Below, piece by piece: positions 1 through 9,163 of a stretch of DNA of 64,000 nucleotides (positions are counted from its first letter, which is position 1; each line of letters begins with the position of its first letter). The stretch comes from Photobacterium lutimaris (lineage in GTDB: Bacteria; Pseudomonadota; Gammaproteobacteria; Enterobacterales; Vibrionaceae): assembly GCF_003025555.1 (NCBI RefSeq), contig NZ_PYMH01000004.1, forward strand, positions 1 to 64,000. The letters run 5' to 3'. The notes below the pieces were generated by a model. The model was not told the origin of the DNA, did not search any database, and saw only the letters and a list, made by a program, of their open reading frames with translations. The translations under genes were made by a program, and so were the position numbers.

Positions 1-127
1 GCATCTGTAGTCTGGCAAAGAAAGGGATAGGGTGAAGAAGCCTAGACTGGGTTCAGCCGAGCGAAGCGAGACAACGTTGCTAGCCGAAGGCGTTTTAAAG
101 CAACGGCCCGCAGGGCGAAGTAAATCC
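1..127. repeat. 127-bp direct repeat, copy 1 (tRNA-tail associated)
   Basis: Positions 1-127 are identical base for base to 177-303, an offset of 176. The unit contains short GC-rich segments such as GCCGAGCGAAGCGAGAC. It runs into AAATCCCTATCTCTCCGCCA at about 123-142, which looks like the T-stem and acceptor end with CCA of a class II (Ser-like) tRNA. No 5' half, anticodon arm or complete cloverleaf is present, so this is not called as a tRNA. It is probably a spacer or remnant at the end of a tRNA array that has been duplicated in tandem; that origin is inference. Confidence 0.85.
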
Positions 128-149
128 CTATCTCTCCGCCAAATTAGAA

Positions 150-176
150 AAAGCCAGCTTAATTGCTGGCTTTTTT
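150..176 (+). terminator. Rho-independent terminator
   Basis: The stem AGCCAGC / GCTGGCT with loop TTAATT is followed by a run of six T. It lies directly after the tRNA-tail-like sequence, so it would end a tRNA transcript entering from the left of the window. Confidence 0.8.
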
Positions 177-303
177 GCATCTGTAGTCTGGCAAAGAAAG
201 GGATAGGGTGAAGAAGCCTAGACTGGGTTCAGCCGAGCGAAGCGAGACAACGTTGCTAGCCGAAGGCGTTTTAAAGCAACGGCCCGCAGGGCGAAGTAAA
301 TCC
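177..303. repeat. 127-bp direct repeat, copy 2
   Basis: This is a perfect copy of 1-127. After 303 the sequence diverges, then regains the shared stretch CTCCGCCAAATTAGAAAAA (319-337, matching 134-152), i.e. a second tRNA-like CCA end with a different acceptor strand. An AT-rich hairpin and T-run follow at about 338-364. The pattern suggests duplication of a tRNA-3'-end/spacer/terminator module. Confidence 0.85.
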
Positions 304-364
304 ACCATACCCAGAGCACTCCGCCAAATTAGAAAAACCCCAGCAGAAAATGTTGGTTTTTTTG

Positions 365-783
365 CATTGGGTGCACCCGTAAGAATGATGAAGATTCAAC
401 GAGTAACGTAAACCCAGCCAGAGGATCTTGCTTCAAGACTGCTGGTTTCATCAGGACGTACATTGGCAAGCAAAGATGTGGCCACCCCCTAACGTACATG
501 CAATACAGAACACGGAAAGGTCGTTTCTGCCAACGCTTTCTCAAGTGGGGTTGAAAATTAAACTGTACAAAAAATGTACAGGTGTTATTATCTCTCTCGC
601 TCTGTTGTTCAGAGAGTTATTAAATGCAACATCAAGTACAAGTTAAACCTTTAGCTACATCTACGTTACCGTTTTGTACCTCAGAGTTTCCCTTATATTT
701 AACGTCACATTAAATAATTCAACAGCTTAGTCTGTCGCATGTTGGCGGCTTATTTATTAACGATTTTTTATAAGGGGCATCAT
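365..783. other. Gene-free stretch and long leader of the cold-shock gene
   Basis: No convincing coding sequence is present; the short open frames here have no family features. Visible elements are the 10-bp palindrome GGGTGCACCC at 369-378 and the inverted repeat CTGTACA-5 nt-TGTACAG at 563-581. A long AT-rich stretch then leads to the csp start. Genes of the CspA family usually have long structured 5' untranslated leaders, so about 200 bases before 784 may be transcribed. Confidence 0.5.
563..581. promoter_or_regulatory. Inverted repeat, possible operator
   Basis: CTGTACA and TGTACAG form a perfect 7-bp inverted repeat around AAAAA. It sits about 200 bp upstream of the cold-shock gene, beside AT-rich promoter-like sequence. 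Its regulator is unknown. The 11-base spacing between CTGT and ACAG does not fit LexA, which needs 8. Confidence 0.4.
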
Positions 784-996
784 ATGTCTAATTCAAGTAC
801 TGGTATCGTAAAATGGTTCAACGAAGAGAAAGGTTTTGGCTTTATTACTCAGGATAACGGCGGTGCTGACGTATTCGTTCATTTCCGTGCTATCGCTTCT
901 GAGGGATTCAAAACGCTCGCAGAAGGCCAAAAAGTTTCTTTTGAAACTGAACAGGGTCAAAAGGGCCCTCAAGCAGCGAATGTCGTTGCTTTATAA
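784..996 (+). CDS. Cold-shock protein, CspA family
   Basis: A 70-residue single cold-shock domain protein, the usual CspA-family length. It binds single-stranded nucleic acid in the cytoplasm and acts as an RNA chaperone. RNP1-like KGFGFI and RNP2-like VFVHF motifs are both visible after the N-terminal GIVKWFN strand. The ATG at 784 is chosen because AAGGGGC lies just upstream; an in-frame ATG at 739 would add 15 hydrophobic residues that are atypical for this family. The gene appears monocistronic, with a hairpin terminator right after it. Which csp paralogue this is cannot be told from the window. Confidence 0.95.
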   Translation: MSNSSTGIVKWFNEEKGFGFITQDNGGADVFVHFRAIASEGFKTLAEGQKVSFETEQGQKGPQAANVVAL

Positions 997-1017
997 GTAG
1001 AAGACTTTGCTTAAGAA

Positions 1018-1044
1018 AATGCTGGCTATGGCCGGCATTTTTTA
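1018..1044 (+). terminator. Terminator after the cold-shock gene
   Basis: ATGCTGGC pairs with GCCGGCAT (one G-T pair) around TAT, followed by a T-rich run. It ends the csp transcript. Confidence 0.7.
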
Positions 1045-1228
1045 TATCTGCGGTTCAATGAAAGGTCGCCAACGGCCTGTTTCTTTCGATAGATTTTATC
1101 TATTGAATCAATCAATGTAATCAGCGTGACCTATTTTCTTAAAGTGGCATAATGAACTCATCAACAAGGAGCAATGATGATGAGCCTCCAGTTGCAACAG
1201 CGACTTAGAAAAATTTAAGGAATTGATT

Positions 1229-1960
1229 ATGTTCGAATCTAAAGAAGGTCAAGCCGTACCACAGGTCACGTTCCACACTCGCCAAGGCGACCAGTGGGTA
1301 GACGTAAAAACGGAACAACTTTTTGCAAACAAAACCGTTATCGTCTTTTCATTGCCGGGCGCATTCACCCCGACTTGTTCTTCTAGCCACCTGCCTCGTT
1401 ACAACGAGTTAGCTTCAGTATTTGCTGAGCACGGTGTTGATGACATCCTATGTGTTTCTGTTAACGATACCTTTGTAATGAACGCATGGAAAGATAACCA
1501 AGAAGCAGAAAACATCACTTTCATCCCAGACGGTAACGGTGAGTTCTCGAAGGGTATGGGTATGCTAGTTGCAAAAAATGACCTTGGTTTTGGTGACCGT
1601 TCATGGCGCTATAGCATGCTAGTTAAAGATGGCGTGGTGGTGAAGATGTTTATCGAAAACGATGAGCCAGGCGACCCGTTCAACGTTTCTGATGCTGATA
1701 CTATGCTGAAGTACATCGCTCCAGAGCAAAAATTACAAGAATCAATCACGGTATTTACTAAGCCTGGTTGCCCGTTCTGTACCAAAGCGAAGCAGAATTT
1801 GATCGACAAAGGACTTAACTATGAAGAAGTTGTCCTTGGTAAAGATGCAACAACGGTTAGCCTGCGCGCCATCTCAGGTCGTAGCACGGTACCGCAGGTA
1901 TTCATCGGCGGTAAGCATATCGGTGGCAGCGAAGAGCTAGAAGCTTTCCTGGCCAAGTAA
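1229..1960 (+). CDS. Peroxiredoxin-glutaredoxin hybrid (Prx5/Grx fusion)
   Basis: A 243-residue thiol peroxidase that reduces H2O2 and alkyl hydroperoxides using glutathione through its own glutaredoxin domain. The N-terminal 165 residues are a Prx5-type domain with the active-site segment [14 protein letters not shown], whose Cys after PT is the peroxidatic one. The C-terminal 75 residues are a glutaredoxin domain with the redox motif CPFC and the conserved STVPQVF and GG segments. Length matches the characterised Haemophilus hybrid Prx5 class. The ATG at 1229 follows TAAGGA with 7-bp spacing; a TTG two codons earlier is less likely. It stands alone between two terminators. It is probably inducible by peroxide, but no OxyR site was confirmed. 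Confidence 0.95.
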   Translation: MFESKEGQAVPQVTFHTRQGDQWVDVKTEQLFANKTVIVFSLPGAFTPTCSSSHLPRYNELASVFAEHGVDDILCVSVNDTFVMNAWKDNQEAENITFIPDGNGEFSKGMGMLVAKNDLGFGDRSWRYSMLVKDGVVVKMFIENDEPGDPFNVSDADTMLKYIAPEQKLQESITVFTKPGCPFCTKAKQNLIDKGLNYEEVVLGKDATTVSLRAISGRSTVPQVFIGGKHIGGSEELEAFLAK

Positions 1961-1985
1961 TTGCTGAAGCCGAACTAGCCGCATA

Positions 1986-2023
1986 GAAAAAAGCCAAGTA
2001 GGGTCACCGACTTGGCTTTTTTT
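1986..2023 (+). terminator. Terminator after the Prx-Grx gene
   Basis: GCCAAGT (1993-1999) pairs with ACTTGGC (2010-2016), flanked by an A-run before and seven T after. Confidence 0.85.
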
Positions 2024-2285
2024 ATTGGTGCAATAAATTGAATCGATCAGCGGCGCTGGCGATCTCGGGATGCGCGCTCGCGGGAAAGTGCGAGCGCCTA
2101 AGTCTCTAACGTTACCAAGATTGGTTGGGCTTTGTGGTGAATTAGGGGGCCAACCTTCTGAGGAGGTAGCCGAATCAAGCTCATACTGAATATTATTACT
2201 GGTGTGTAATGATTATTTGCATTTTTCCTGTATTGTTCGCTTTTGAGTAATAAGTAAAATGGCCTCATCAAAAAGAGGGGCCGAC

Positions 2286-2807
2286 ATGAAAAAAACGATT
2301 TTTAATAACTTCCGCTACATTGGCTGGATCGTGATCCTGTGTTCTATGCTGGGGTCGATGCTACTGATCATGATCGGTGCGTCGAAAGCGTATTCTGCCT
2401 TTGATGTTTTCATCTTCAATGCAGCACCTCAAGCTGAGCTAATGCACCTCGACAAAGCGGATATTGCCATTAGCTACCTGATCAAATCCCTAGATACCTT
2501 CTTGGTTGCCTTGGTCTTGTTCATTTTCTCTCACGGTGTATTTACCCTGTTTATCTCGGATAAAACAGCCGATGAGCAGAAAAGTACACAGGTATTGAAA
2601 TGGATCAAAACCCCGAATATTGGCCATTTAAAGAATATTCTTGCTGAAGTCATTATTGTGATTTTGTTTGTGAAGTTCTTAGAGCTGGTGTTGGTTAATT
2701 TCAATAACCTGAGCTGGAATATATTAGTTTTACCCGCATCCATTCTTCTATTGAGCCTAGGATTAAAATTCCTTGGTTTGGGGCAGGACGAAGAAGCAGG
2801 GCACTGA
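2286..2807 (+). CDS. YqhA-like (UPF0114) inner-membrane protein
   Basis: A 173-residue predicted integral membrane protein. Hydrophobic segments lie at about residues 12-33 (WIVILCSMLGSMLLIMIGA), 58-83, 112-133 and 140-163. Length, membrane layout and the spacing of segments fit the YqhA/UPF0114 family, whose role is unknown; related eukaryotic and bacterial members have been discussed as possible channels, but nothing here proves that. The ATG at 2286 has GAGGGG seven bases upstream and is preferred over the ATG at 2259, which lacks a ribosome site. It is followed by uvrB after an 89-bp gap, and the two genes are not obviously linked. Confidence 0.7.
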   Translation: MKKTIFNNFRYIGWIVILCSMLGSMLLIMIGASKAYSAFDVFIFNAAPQAELMHLDKADIAISYLIKSLDTFLVALVLFIFSHGVFTLFISDKTADEQKSTQVLKWIKTPNIGHLKNILAEVIIVILFVKFLELVLVNFNNLSWNILVLPASILLLSLGLKFLGLGQDEEAGH

Positions 2808-2896
2808 TCCTGCTTGCTTCCATCTTTTATCACCCCGTTATGTGAGCGGGTGAGCAAGTATACTTAACGTGTCGAAATTAGATTAGGGGCTTTATC

Positions 2897-4873
2897 ATGG
2901 CGAAGGGATCATTCATTTTGCATTCCAACTATCCACCATCGGGTGATCAGCCTGAAGCAATAGCACGGCTGATCTCTGGCTTGGAGAATGGTGCAACACA
3001 CCAAACGCTGCAGGGGATCACTGGTTCAGGGAAAACGTTCACCATGGCCAATGTGATTCACCGTGTGCAGCGCCCTACCTTGATACTTGCCCATAACAAA
3101 ACCTTGGCGGCACAGCTGTATAGCGAAATGAAGCATTTCTTTCCTGAAAATGCCGTGGAGTACTTCGTCTCCTATTACGATTACTACCAGCCAGAGGTCT
3201 ATATTCCGGCCAGTGATCGTTTTATCCGTAAAGACTCAGCGATCAATGAACACCTTGAAAGATTACGTCTATCGACCACCAAATCCTTGATTGAACGTCG
3301 AGATGTTATTGTGGTTGCATCCGTTTCATCGGTATATGGCTTGGGAGATCCCAATGACTATCGCGCTTTGCAAATACCTCTTAGGGTGGGAACACAGATA
3401 GGGCTGGACGATTTTATTCGCCGTTTAGAGCGTCTGCAATATAGCCGCTGTGAGCGCACTATTGAACGGGCAACATTCCGAGTTCATGGCGATTGGGTCG
3501 ATATCTTCCCGGCAGACTCTGAGTACAAAGCGATCCGGGTTGGGTTAGTGAATAGCACAGTAGAGAGCCTGCAGTGGATAGATCCTCTAACCGAAAAACA
3601 ACTTGGTGAAATTGATCATTATTTTGTATCGCCAAAAACCTTATATGCTACACCGCGAGAAAAGATCCAAACGGCCAGTACAGAAATACTTCGTGAACTG
3701 GAAGAGCGGGTTGCCGAGCTTAACGGCGAAAACCGCCTTGTTGAAGCGGCACGCTTGTATGAGCGTATCATGAGTGATGTCGAAATGATGCAGCAGCTAG
3801 GCTATTGCTCCGGGATCGAAAACTACTCCTGCTACCTAAATGACCGAGATCCAGCCTTGCCACCGACGACGCTGCTTGATTACTTACCGAAGGATGGCTT
3901 GCTATTTATTGATGAGTCCCATGTGATGGTACCGCAAATTTCAGCTATGTATCGGGGGGACCAAAGCCGTAAAGAAACCTTGATTGATTATGGCTTTCGC
4001 TTGCCGTCGGCGAAGAACAACCGGCCCTTGAGCTTTAAAGAGTTCGAAAAAATCAAACCTCAAACCATCTTTGTGTCGGCGACGCCCGGTGATTATGAGT
4101 TGAATCGTTCAAAGGGGGAGGCGATTGAGCAAATCATTCGTCCTACCGGCCTGCTTGATCCTGAGGTGGAGGTAAGGCCGTCAGTGGATCATATCGATGA
4201 TCTACTGGGGGAGATCTCGCAGCGGGTAGCAAAGAATGAACGGGTACTCGTCACCACGCTGACGAAGAAAAGTGCTGAGGATCTTAATGACTTTATGGTT
4301 GAGAAGGGGATCCGAGTTCGCTATTTACATTCTGATGTGAAAACCGCAGATCGGGTCGATATCATCAATGGGTTGCGTGCAGGGGAGTTTGATGTCTTGA
4401 TCGGCATTAACTTGTTGCGCGAAGGATTAGATATTCCAGAGGCTTCGCTCGTGGCTATCCTCGATGCGGATCATGCGGGGTTCTTACGCTCGGTACAGGC
4501 TCTGATCCAAATAATCGGACGGGCTGCTCGCAACGCTAACGGCAAGGCTATTTTATATGCTGATAAAATGACCCCTGCCATGCAGCAGGCAATCAATGAA
4601 TCAAGCAGCCGCAGGCAGCGTCAAGTGCTCTTTAATCAAACCCATGGGATCACGCCTAAGTCATCTTTGCGTAAGCAGGCGTCAGAGCAAGCTGCACCAC
4701 AAGAACAACGGACTCACTCGGTGACATTTTGTGAAAACTTATCTGTCTTGTGCCAGCAGATCACCGCAAAAGAGCAGCACCTGCTTGCGGCCGTAGACGC
4801 CTGTGATGAACAGCAGATCAATGAAATCCGAGTTCAACTAGATGAGCTCTATCGACAGTTCATTTATATGTAA
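2897..4873 (+). CDS. uvrB: UvrB-type excinuclease subunit, divergent
   Basis: A 658-residue DNA-damage-verifying helicase-fold subunit of nucleotide excision repair. Walker A (GITGSGKT, Lys46) and the beta-hairpin tip [15 protein letters not shown] are present, as are the DESHV box and RAARN motif VI. Several usually invariant spots differ. The consensus LIQTIGRAARN is [11 protein letters not shown]. The preceding DADKEGFLRSERS is [13 protein letters not shown]. The C-terminal UVR domain, which binds UvrC, is degenerate: it lacks the typical paired acidic EFEEAA core in [16 protein letters not shown]. The start has GGGGC upstream. It may be a second UvrB paralogue beside a canonical copy elsewhere, or a lineage-specific uvrB; the window cannot decide. 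Confidence 0.9.
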   Translation: MAKGSFILHSNYPPSGDQPEAIARLISGLENGATHQTLQGITGSGKTFTMANVIHRVQRPTLILAHNKTLAAQLYSEMKHFFPENAVEYFVSYYDYYQPEVYIPASDRFIRKDSAINEHLERLRLSTTKSLIERRDVIVVASVSSVYGLGDPNDYRALQIPLRVGTQIGLDDFIRRLERLQYSRCERTIERATFRVHGDWVDIFPADSEYKAIRVGLVNSTVESLQWIDPLTEKQLGEIDHYFVSPKTLYATPREKIQTASTEILRELEERVAELNGENRLVEAARLYERIMSDVEMMQQLGYCSGIENYSCYLNDRDPALPPTTLLDYLPKDGLLFIDESHVMVPQISAMYRGDQSRKETLIDYGFRLPSAKNNRPLSFKEFEKIKPQTIFVSATPGDYELNRSKGEAIEQIIRPTGLLDPEVEVRPSVDHIDDLLGEISQRVAKNERVLVTTLTKKSAEDLNDFMVEKGIRVRYLHSDVKTADRVDIINGLRAGEFDVLIGINLLREGLDIPEASLVAILDADHAGFLRSVQALIQIIGRAARNANGKAILYADKMTPAMQQAINESSSRRQRQVLFNQTHGITPKSSLRKQASEQAAPQEQRTHSVTFCENLSVLCQQITAKEQHLLAAVDACDEQQINEIRVQLDELYRQFIYM

Positions 4874-4980
4874 TATGGCACTAATCAAGATAGCCAGTAG
4901 GAAGGCAAATTCTTGCTTTGTCTGTCCTAGCTATAGATACTGAATCCAAGCACATGGAGTTGCCGACAGGAAGGTTTAGG

Positions 4981-5472
4981 ATGAGCGAAAAAGTAAAACA
5001 TGCACTGGTGTGGTTAAAGGATATACTCGATTCGCAGCAGGTGCAGTTCCAGGTAGTCGGCGGTCTTGCCGCAACCATTCATGGTGGTAGCAGGGAGGTG
5101 GCGGATATTGATCTCTATATTAGTAAAGCTGACGCCAATAAAATCCTGCCATTGATGAGTAGTTATATTTCTAAGCCCTTAACCCACTATATTGAAGGCT
5201 CATGGGATTTGGAATATTTCCAGTTGATATATAAGGGGCAGAAAATCGAAGTTGGATTGTCTCCCGGCACCAAAATCAAAGCAGCAGGCAAGGGTGAATG
5301 GGTTGAACTTAGCACGGATTTTTCTCAGTCAGTTGTTGGTAGCTATTTGGGCGTTGAAGTGCCAACGATCCCAGTTGTCGAGTTGATACGATACAAGCGG
5401 GTACTGGGTAGAGAGGTAGATCTCATTGATATCGATGAGCTGAGTGGTCAGTTATCGTCAAAAGTCATCTGA
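4981..5472 (+). CDS. Small nucleotidyltransferase-fold protein
   Basis: A 163-residue protein resembling minimal nucleotidyltransferases (MNT/AbiEii-like superfamily). The diagnostic stretch is VVGGLAATIHGGSREVADID (about residues 22-41), which matches the GG-x(8,10)-G-S/T-R-x3-D-h-D pattern with two metal-binding acidic residues. Function is unknown; family members include antitoxin-linked and tRNA-modifying enzymes. The ATG at 4981 is preceded by AGGAAGG and TTTAGG; earlier in-frame TTG starts lack ribosome sites. No HEPN partner or toxin gene is adjacent, so a toxin-antitoxin role is not supported here. It lies between uvrB and a LysE transporter, with no sign of an operon. Confidence 0.65.
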   Translation: MSEKVKHALVWLKDILDSQQVQFQVVGGLAATIHGGSREVADIDLYISKADANKILPLMSSYISKPLTHYIEGSWDLEYFQLIYKGQKIEVGLSPGTKIKAAGKGEWVELSTDFSQSVVGSYLGVEVPTIPVVELIRYKRVLGREVDLIDIDELSGQLSSKVI

Positions 5473-5538
5473 GTAAAATCTAGCTTCTGCTAGCCGGTTA
5501 ATAACGAACAAATATTACAAGGAAGAGGAGTTGAGGCA

Positions 5539-6189
5539 GTGTTCGGGATAGAAAATCTGTGGTTGTTTGTGGTTTCTGGGATTGTACTTAACATGATCCC
5601 CGGGCCTGATTCTATTTTAATTGCCGGTAGGGCAGCGAGTCAGGGCTTTAGGGCGGGCTCGGCTGCTGCGCTTGGTATCGGCACCGGGATATTTGTCCAC
5701 ATCGTTGCAGCGTCGCTAGGCTTGTCGGCAATTCTATCAACGTCGGCGACTGCTTTTACCATCGTGAAAATTGTCGGCGGCGTATACCTGATTTATATGG
5801 CGATTTGCATGTTCAAAGACAGTCAATCGCAGGGGGAGTCGACGTCTAAAGAATCAAAGTCAATTGAATCGAAAAAGAAATCATTAATGAGCATATACAC
5901 CCAAGGGCTAATCACCAATGTGTTTAACCCGAAGGTAGCGCTATTTTTCCTCTCCTTTATGCCCCAATTTATCTCTGGAGCAAGTGAGAACAAAGCCCTG
6001 GCTTTTCTGGTTCTCGGGTTGATTTTCAATTTTACCGGAATGATCTGGTGCCATTTTATCGCTTGGGCGTCGTCATCAATGAGCCGCAAACTGTCGGCAA
6101 GTAAACCGGTCCGTAAGTGGTTTAGCCGGCTTGCCGCAAGCCTTTTCGGGTTGTTTGGCGTGAGGTTGCTAGTCTCGACACAGGGCTAG
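5539..6189 (+). CDS. LysE/RhtB-family amino-acid exporter
   Basis: A 216-residue inner-membrane exporter of amino acids or their derivatives. The family signature near the N terminus is present: GIVLNMIPGPDSILIAGRAASQG, with the conserved PGPD. About five to six hydrophobic segments follow, as does the NPKVALFFLSFMPQF motif typical of RhtB proteins. The start is GTG at 5539 with GAAGAGGAG upstream. A serine/lysine-rich cytoplasmic loop (about residues 95-115) separates the two halves. The stop codon lies inside a 17-bp tandem repeat (6168-6218), which may have reshaped the last codons. The substrate cannot be predicted. Confidence 0.9.
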   Translation: MFGIENLWLFVVSGIVLNMIPGPDSILIAGRAASQGFRAGSAAALGIGTGIFVHIVAASLGLSAILSTSATAFTIVKIVGGVYLIYMAICMFKDSQSQGESTSKESKSIESKKKSLMSIYTQGLITNVFNPKVALFFLSFMPQFISGASENKALAFLVLGLIFNFTGMIWCHFIAWASSSMSRKLSASKPVRKWFSRLAASLFGLFGVRLLVSTQG

Positions 6190-6218
6190 TTTCGACACTG
6201 GGCTAGTCTCGAGATAGG
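6168..6218. repeat. Three 17-bp tandem repeats across a stop codon
   Basis: Three adjacent units occupy 6168-6184, 6185-6201 and 6202-6218. They read GCTAGTCTCGACACAGG, GCTAGTTTCGACACTGG and GCTAGTCTCGAGATAGG. The first unit encodes the end of the LysE-type protein, and the TAG in the second unit is its stop. The unit length is not a multiple of three, so changes in copy number would shift the reading frame. Confidence 0.85.
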
Positions 6219-6300
6219 GACAAGTAAGGCGGTAAGTGAACTTTTCCGTAGGATATCGATTTATTATTACCTGCGTGTAAAGGTAATTTGCAATTTAACC

Positions 6301-6342
6301 TGATTATCATCATATCTAAAGTCAATATAATACACCCCATCA
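6301..6342 (+). promoter_or_regulatory. Conserved promoter block upstream of adhC
   Basis: TGATTATCATCAT (from 6301), 8 unmatched bases, then TCAATATAATACACCCCATCA (6322-6342) containing a perfect TATAAT at 6326-6331. The same two blocks at the same spacing occur upstream of the NDH-2 gene (7699-7739). TGATTATCAT is also the core of a Fur box on the reverse strand. Just upstream, ATTACC and GGTAAT form an inverted repeat at 6266-6286. Confidence 0.6.
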
Positions 6343-6388
6343 GAACGGCAAACACCGTTCGCAACGAATTATGTAAGACTATAGATAG

Positions 6389-7528
<1,140 letters not shown>

Positions 7529-7617
7529 CCCCCTTTTCGTATTCGCTCGCTTAAGATTGGTGCCCTCTAACGAGGGTGCCGCTATCTCGTTAAATTTTGT
7601 TGTATGTACTGCTTTTC

Positions 7618-7647
7618 CCGCCCTGCTTTTGCTCGGCGGTTTTTTTA
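7618..7647 (+). terminator. Probable terminator after frmA
   Basis: CCGCC (7618-7622) pairs with GGCGG (7635-7639), followed by eight T. The stem is short but the T-run is strong. Confidence 0.6.
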
Positions 7648-7698
7648 TGCCTGCTGTTTATTGTTACTTATAGGTAATAGTAATTTGCCGTTTTGCAG

Positions 7699-7739
7699 GA
7701 TTATCATCATTGTTCGTATCAATATAATACACCCCATCA
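7699..7739 (+). promoter_or_regulatory. Conserved promoter block upstream of ndh
   Basis: GATTATCATCAT (7699-7710), 8 bases, then TCAATATAATACACCCCATCA (7719-7739) with TATAAT at 7723-7728. This is the same module as upstream of frmA. Both share an upstream AGGTAAT. Shared regulation of the two NADH-linked genes is likely but unproven. Confidence 0.6.
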
Positions 7740-7817
7740 AATCAATACTCGCTGCTAAGACGAGTTATCAGAATTATGTTGTGTCGAAGAACGACACAAT
7801 CAATGGTGGAGCACACT

Positions 7818-9050
7818 ATGTCTAAAATTGTTGTTGTGGGAGGCGGTGCCGCAGGCCTAGAGCTGGTAACTCGCCTGGGACGAAGCTTTGGTCGCAAAGC
7901 TAAGCATGAAATTGTATTGGTCGAGCCGTCATCACACCACTATTGGAAGCCCCGTTTACATGAAATTGCTGCCGGTACATTTGATGCCGAATTGGATGCG
8001 GTGAGTTACTTGCAGCACTCTGCATGTAATGATTATCAATATATCCAGGCCTCAATGGCTGGGTTGGACCGAGCAGCCAAAACGCTACAACTACGTGATA
8101 CGCGTGGGCTAGAGTTTCTCATGCAATATGACTACTTGGTTATCGCGGTAGGGGCTGTTAGCAATGATTTCAAGACTCCGGGTGTCAGCGAACATTGCCT
8201 GTTCCTTGACTCTTCAGAGCAGGCTCAGTCGGCGTGGCAGCAAATTAACCCGCTACTGAGTATGGAAGGCAAGCACCGTATCTCGATTGTTGGGGCTGGT
8301 GCAACGGGCGTGGAACTTGCTGCTGAACTGGCCAAGGTCAGTGACAAGCTGAAGCGCTACCGCCATGGTGCGGAGTTGGAAATTACATTGATTGAAGCTT
8401 CTGAACGTGTGTTGCCAGCAGGTCCTGCATGCATGTCAGAGAAAGTGCAAAAAGCACTCTCAAAGCAAGGCATAACAGTACGTACCAATACCCGCGTGCA
8501 ACGTGCGGAAGAGGGGAAATTAGTCACTGCAGAGGGTGAGAGTATTACCGCAGACGTACAAGTATGGGCAGCCGGTATTAAATGTGCAGAGTGGTTGACA
8601 CAACTCGATGGGCTGGAGACTAATCGTTTAAACCAGCTAAAAGTGGGTGCCAACCTGCAATCGACCCTTGATAGCCGTATTTTTGTGCTGGGGGACAGTG
8701 CAGAATGCCCGCAACCAGATGGCTCATTTGTTCCGCCTAGAGCCCAGGCAGCCAATCAGGCTGCAGGTCACTTAGCCCAGCAATTCAAGCGATTACTAAA
8801 AGGTAAGGCGATGAAGCCATTTATCTTTAATGATGGCGGTATGGTCATTGCTGTCGGTCATGATTATGCGGTGGGCGCGCTAATGAATGACAAAGTGGTA
8901 CTAAAGGGACGCTTTGTCCGCAACTTGTACGACACCATTTTCCGCCTGCACCAAAGAGTGCTGTTTGGCTGGGGACGGGTAACGGCGCTGGTGGTATTAA
9001 AACGCATTAAGTGTGCCCTGAACCCTTACTACAAAGGCAACCTTTCTTAA
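7818..9050 (+). CDS. ndh: Type II NADH dehydrogenase (NDH-2-like)
   Basis: A 410-residue FAD-dependent oxidoreductase that passes electrons from NADH to quinone at the inner membrane without pumping protons. The N-terminal FAD site is VVVGGGAAGLE. The NADH site is IVGAGATGVELAAEL near residue 165-180. A second FAD contact is FVLGDSAECP near residue 295, followed by PPRAQAANQ. The C-terminal tail with aromatic and basic residues (FVRNLYDTIFRLHQRVLFGW) is typical for membrane attachment in NDH-2. ATG 7818 is chosen for the TGGTGGA ribosome site 7 bp away. It could instead be a relative that uses another quinone-linked substrate, but NDH-2 is the best fit. Confidence 0.88.
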   Translation: MSKIVVVGGGAAGLELVTRLGRSFGRKAKHEIVLVEPSSHHYWKPRLHEIAAGTFDAELDAVSYLQHSACNDYQYIQASMAGLDRAAKTLQLRDTRGLEFLMQYDYLVIAVGAVSNDFKTPGVSEHCLFLDSSEQAQSAWQQINPLLSMEGKHRISIVGAGATGVELAAELAKVSDKLKRYRHGAELEITLIEASERVLPAGPACMSEKVQKALSKQGITVRTNTRVQRAEEGKLVTAEGESITADVQVWAAGIKCAEWLTQLDGLETNRLNQLKVGANLQSTLDSRIFVLGDSAECPQPDGSFVPPRAQAANQAAGHLAQQFKRLLKGKAMKPFIFNDGGMVIAVGHDYAVGALMNDKVVLKGRFVRNLYDTIFRLHQRVLFGWGRVTALVVLKRIKCALNPYYKGNLS

Positions 9051-9163
9051 ATTGTCTTGCCCGCAGAGAGGCAGCGTCGCTTCTTTGCAGCATCAGTACA
9101 CCCAAGCGCTTATGCTGCTTGAGTATACAACATCTTAAAATGATTAAAATCGGAACAACAACG

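Noticed and set aside
123..142. Intact tRNA-Ser gene
   Set aside because: Only a 3'-end-like segment with CCA is present; no 5' acceptor strand, D-arm or anticodon arm can be folded from the sequence in the window.
563..581. LexA (SOS) box suggested by CTGT...ACAG
   Set aside because: The spacing between CTGT and ACAG is 11, not the 8 required, and there is no SOS gene next to it. It is kept only as an unassigned inverted repeat.
4981..5472. Toxin-antitoxin pair based on the nucleotidyltransferase fold
   Set aside because: No HEPN-like or other toxin-sized partner gene lies next to it; the flanking genes are uvrB and a transporter.
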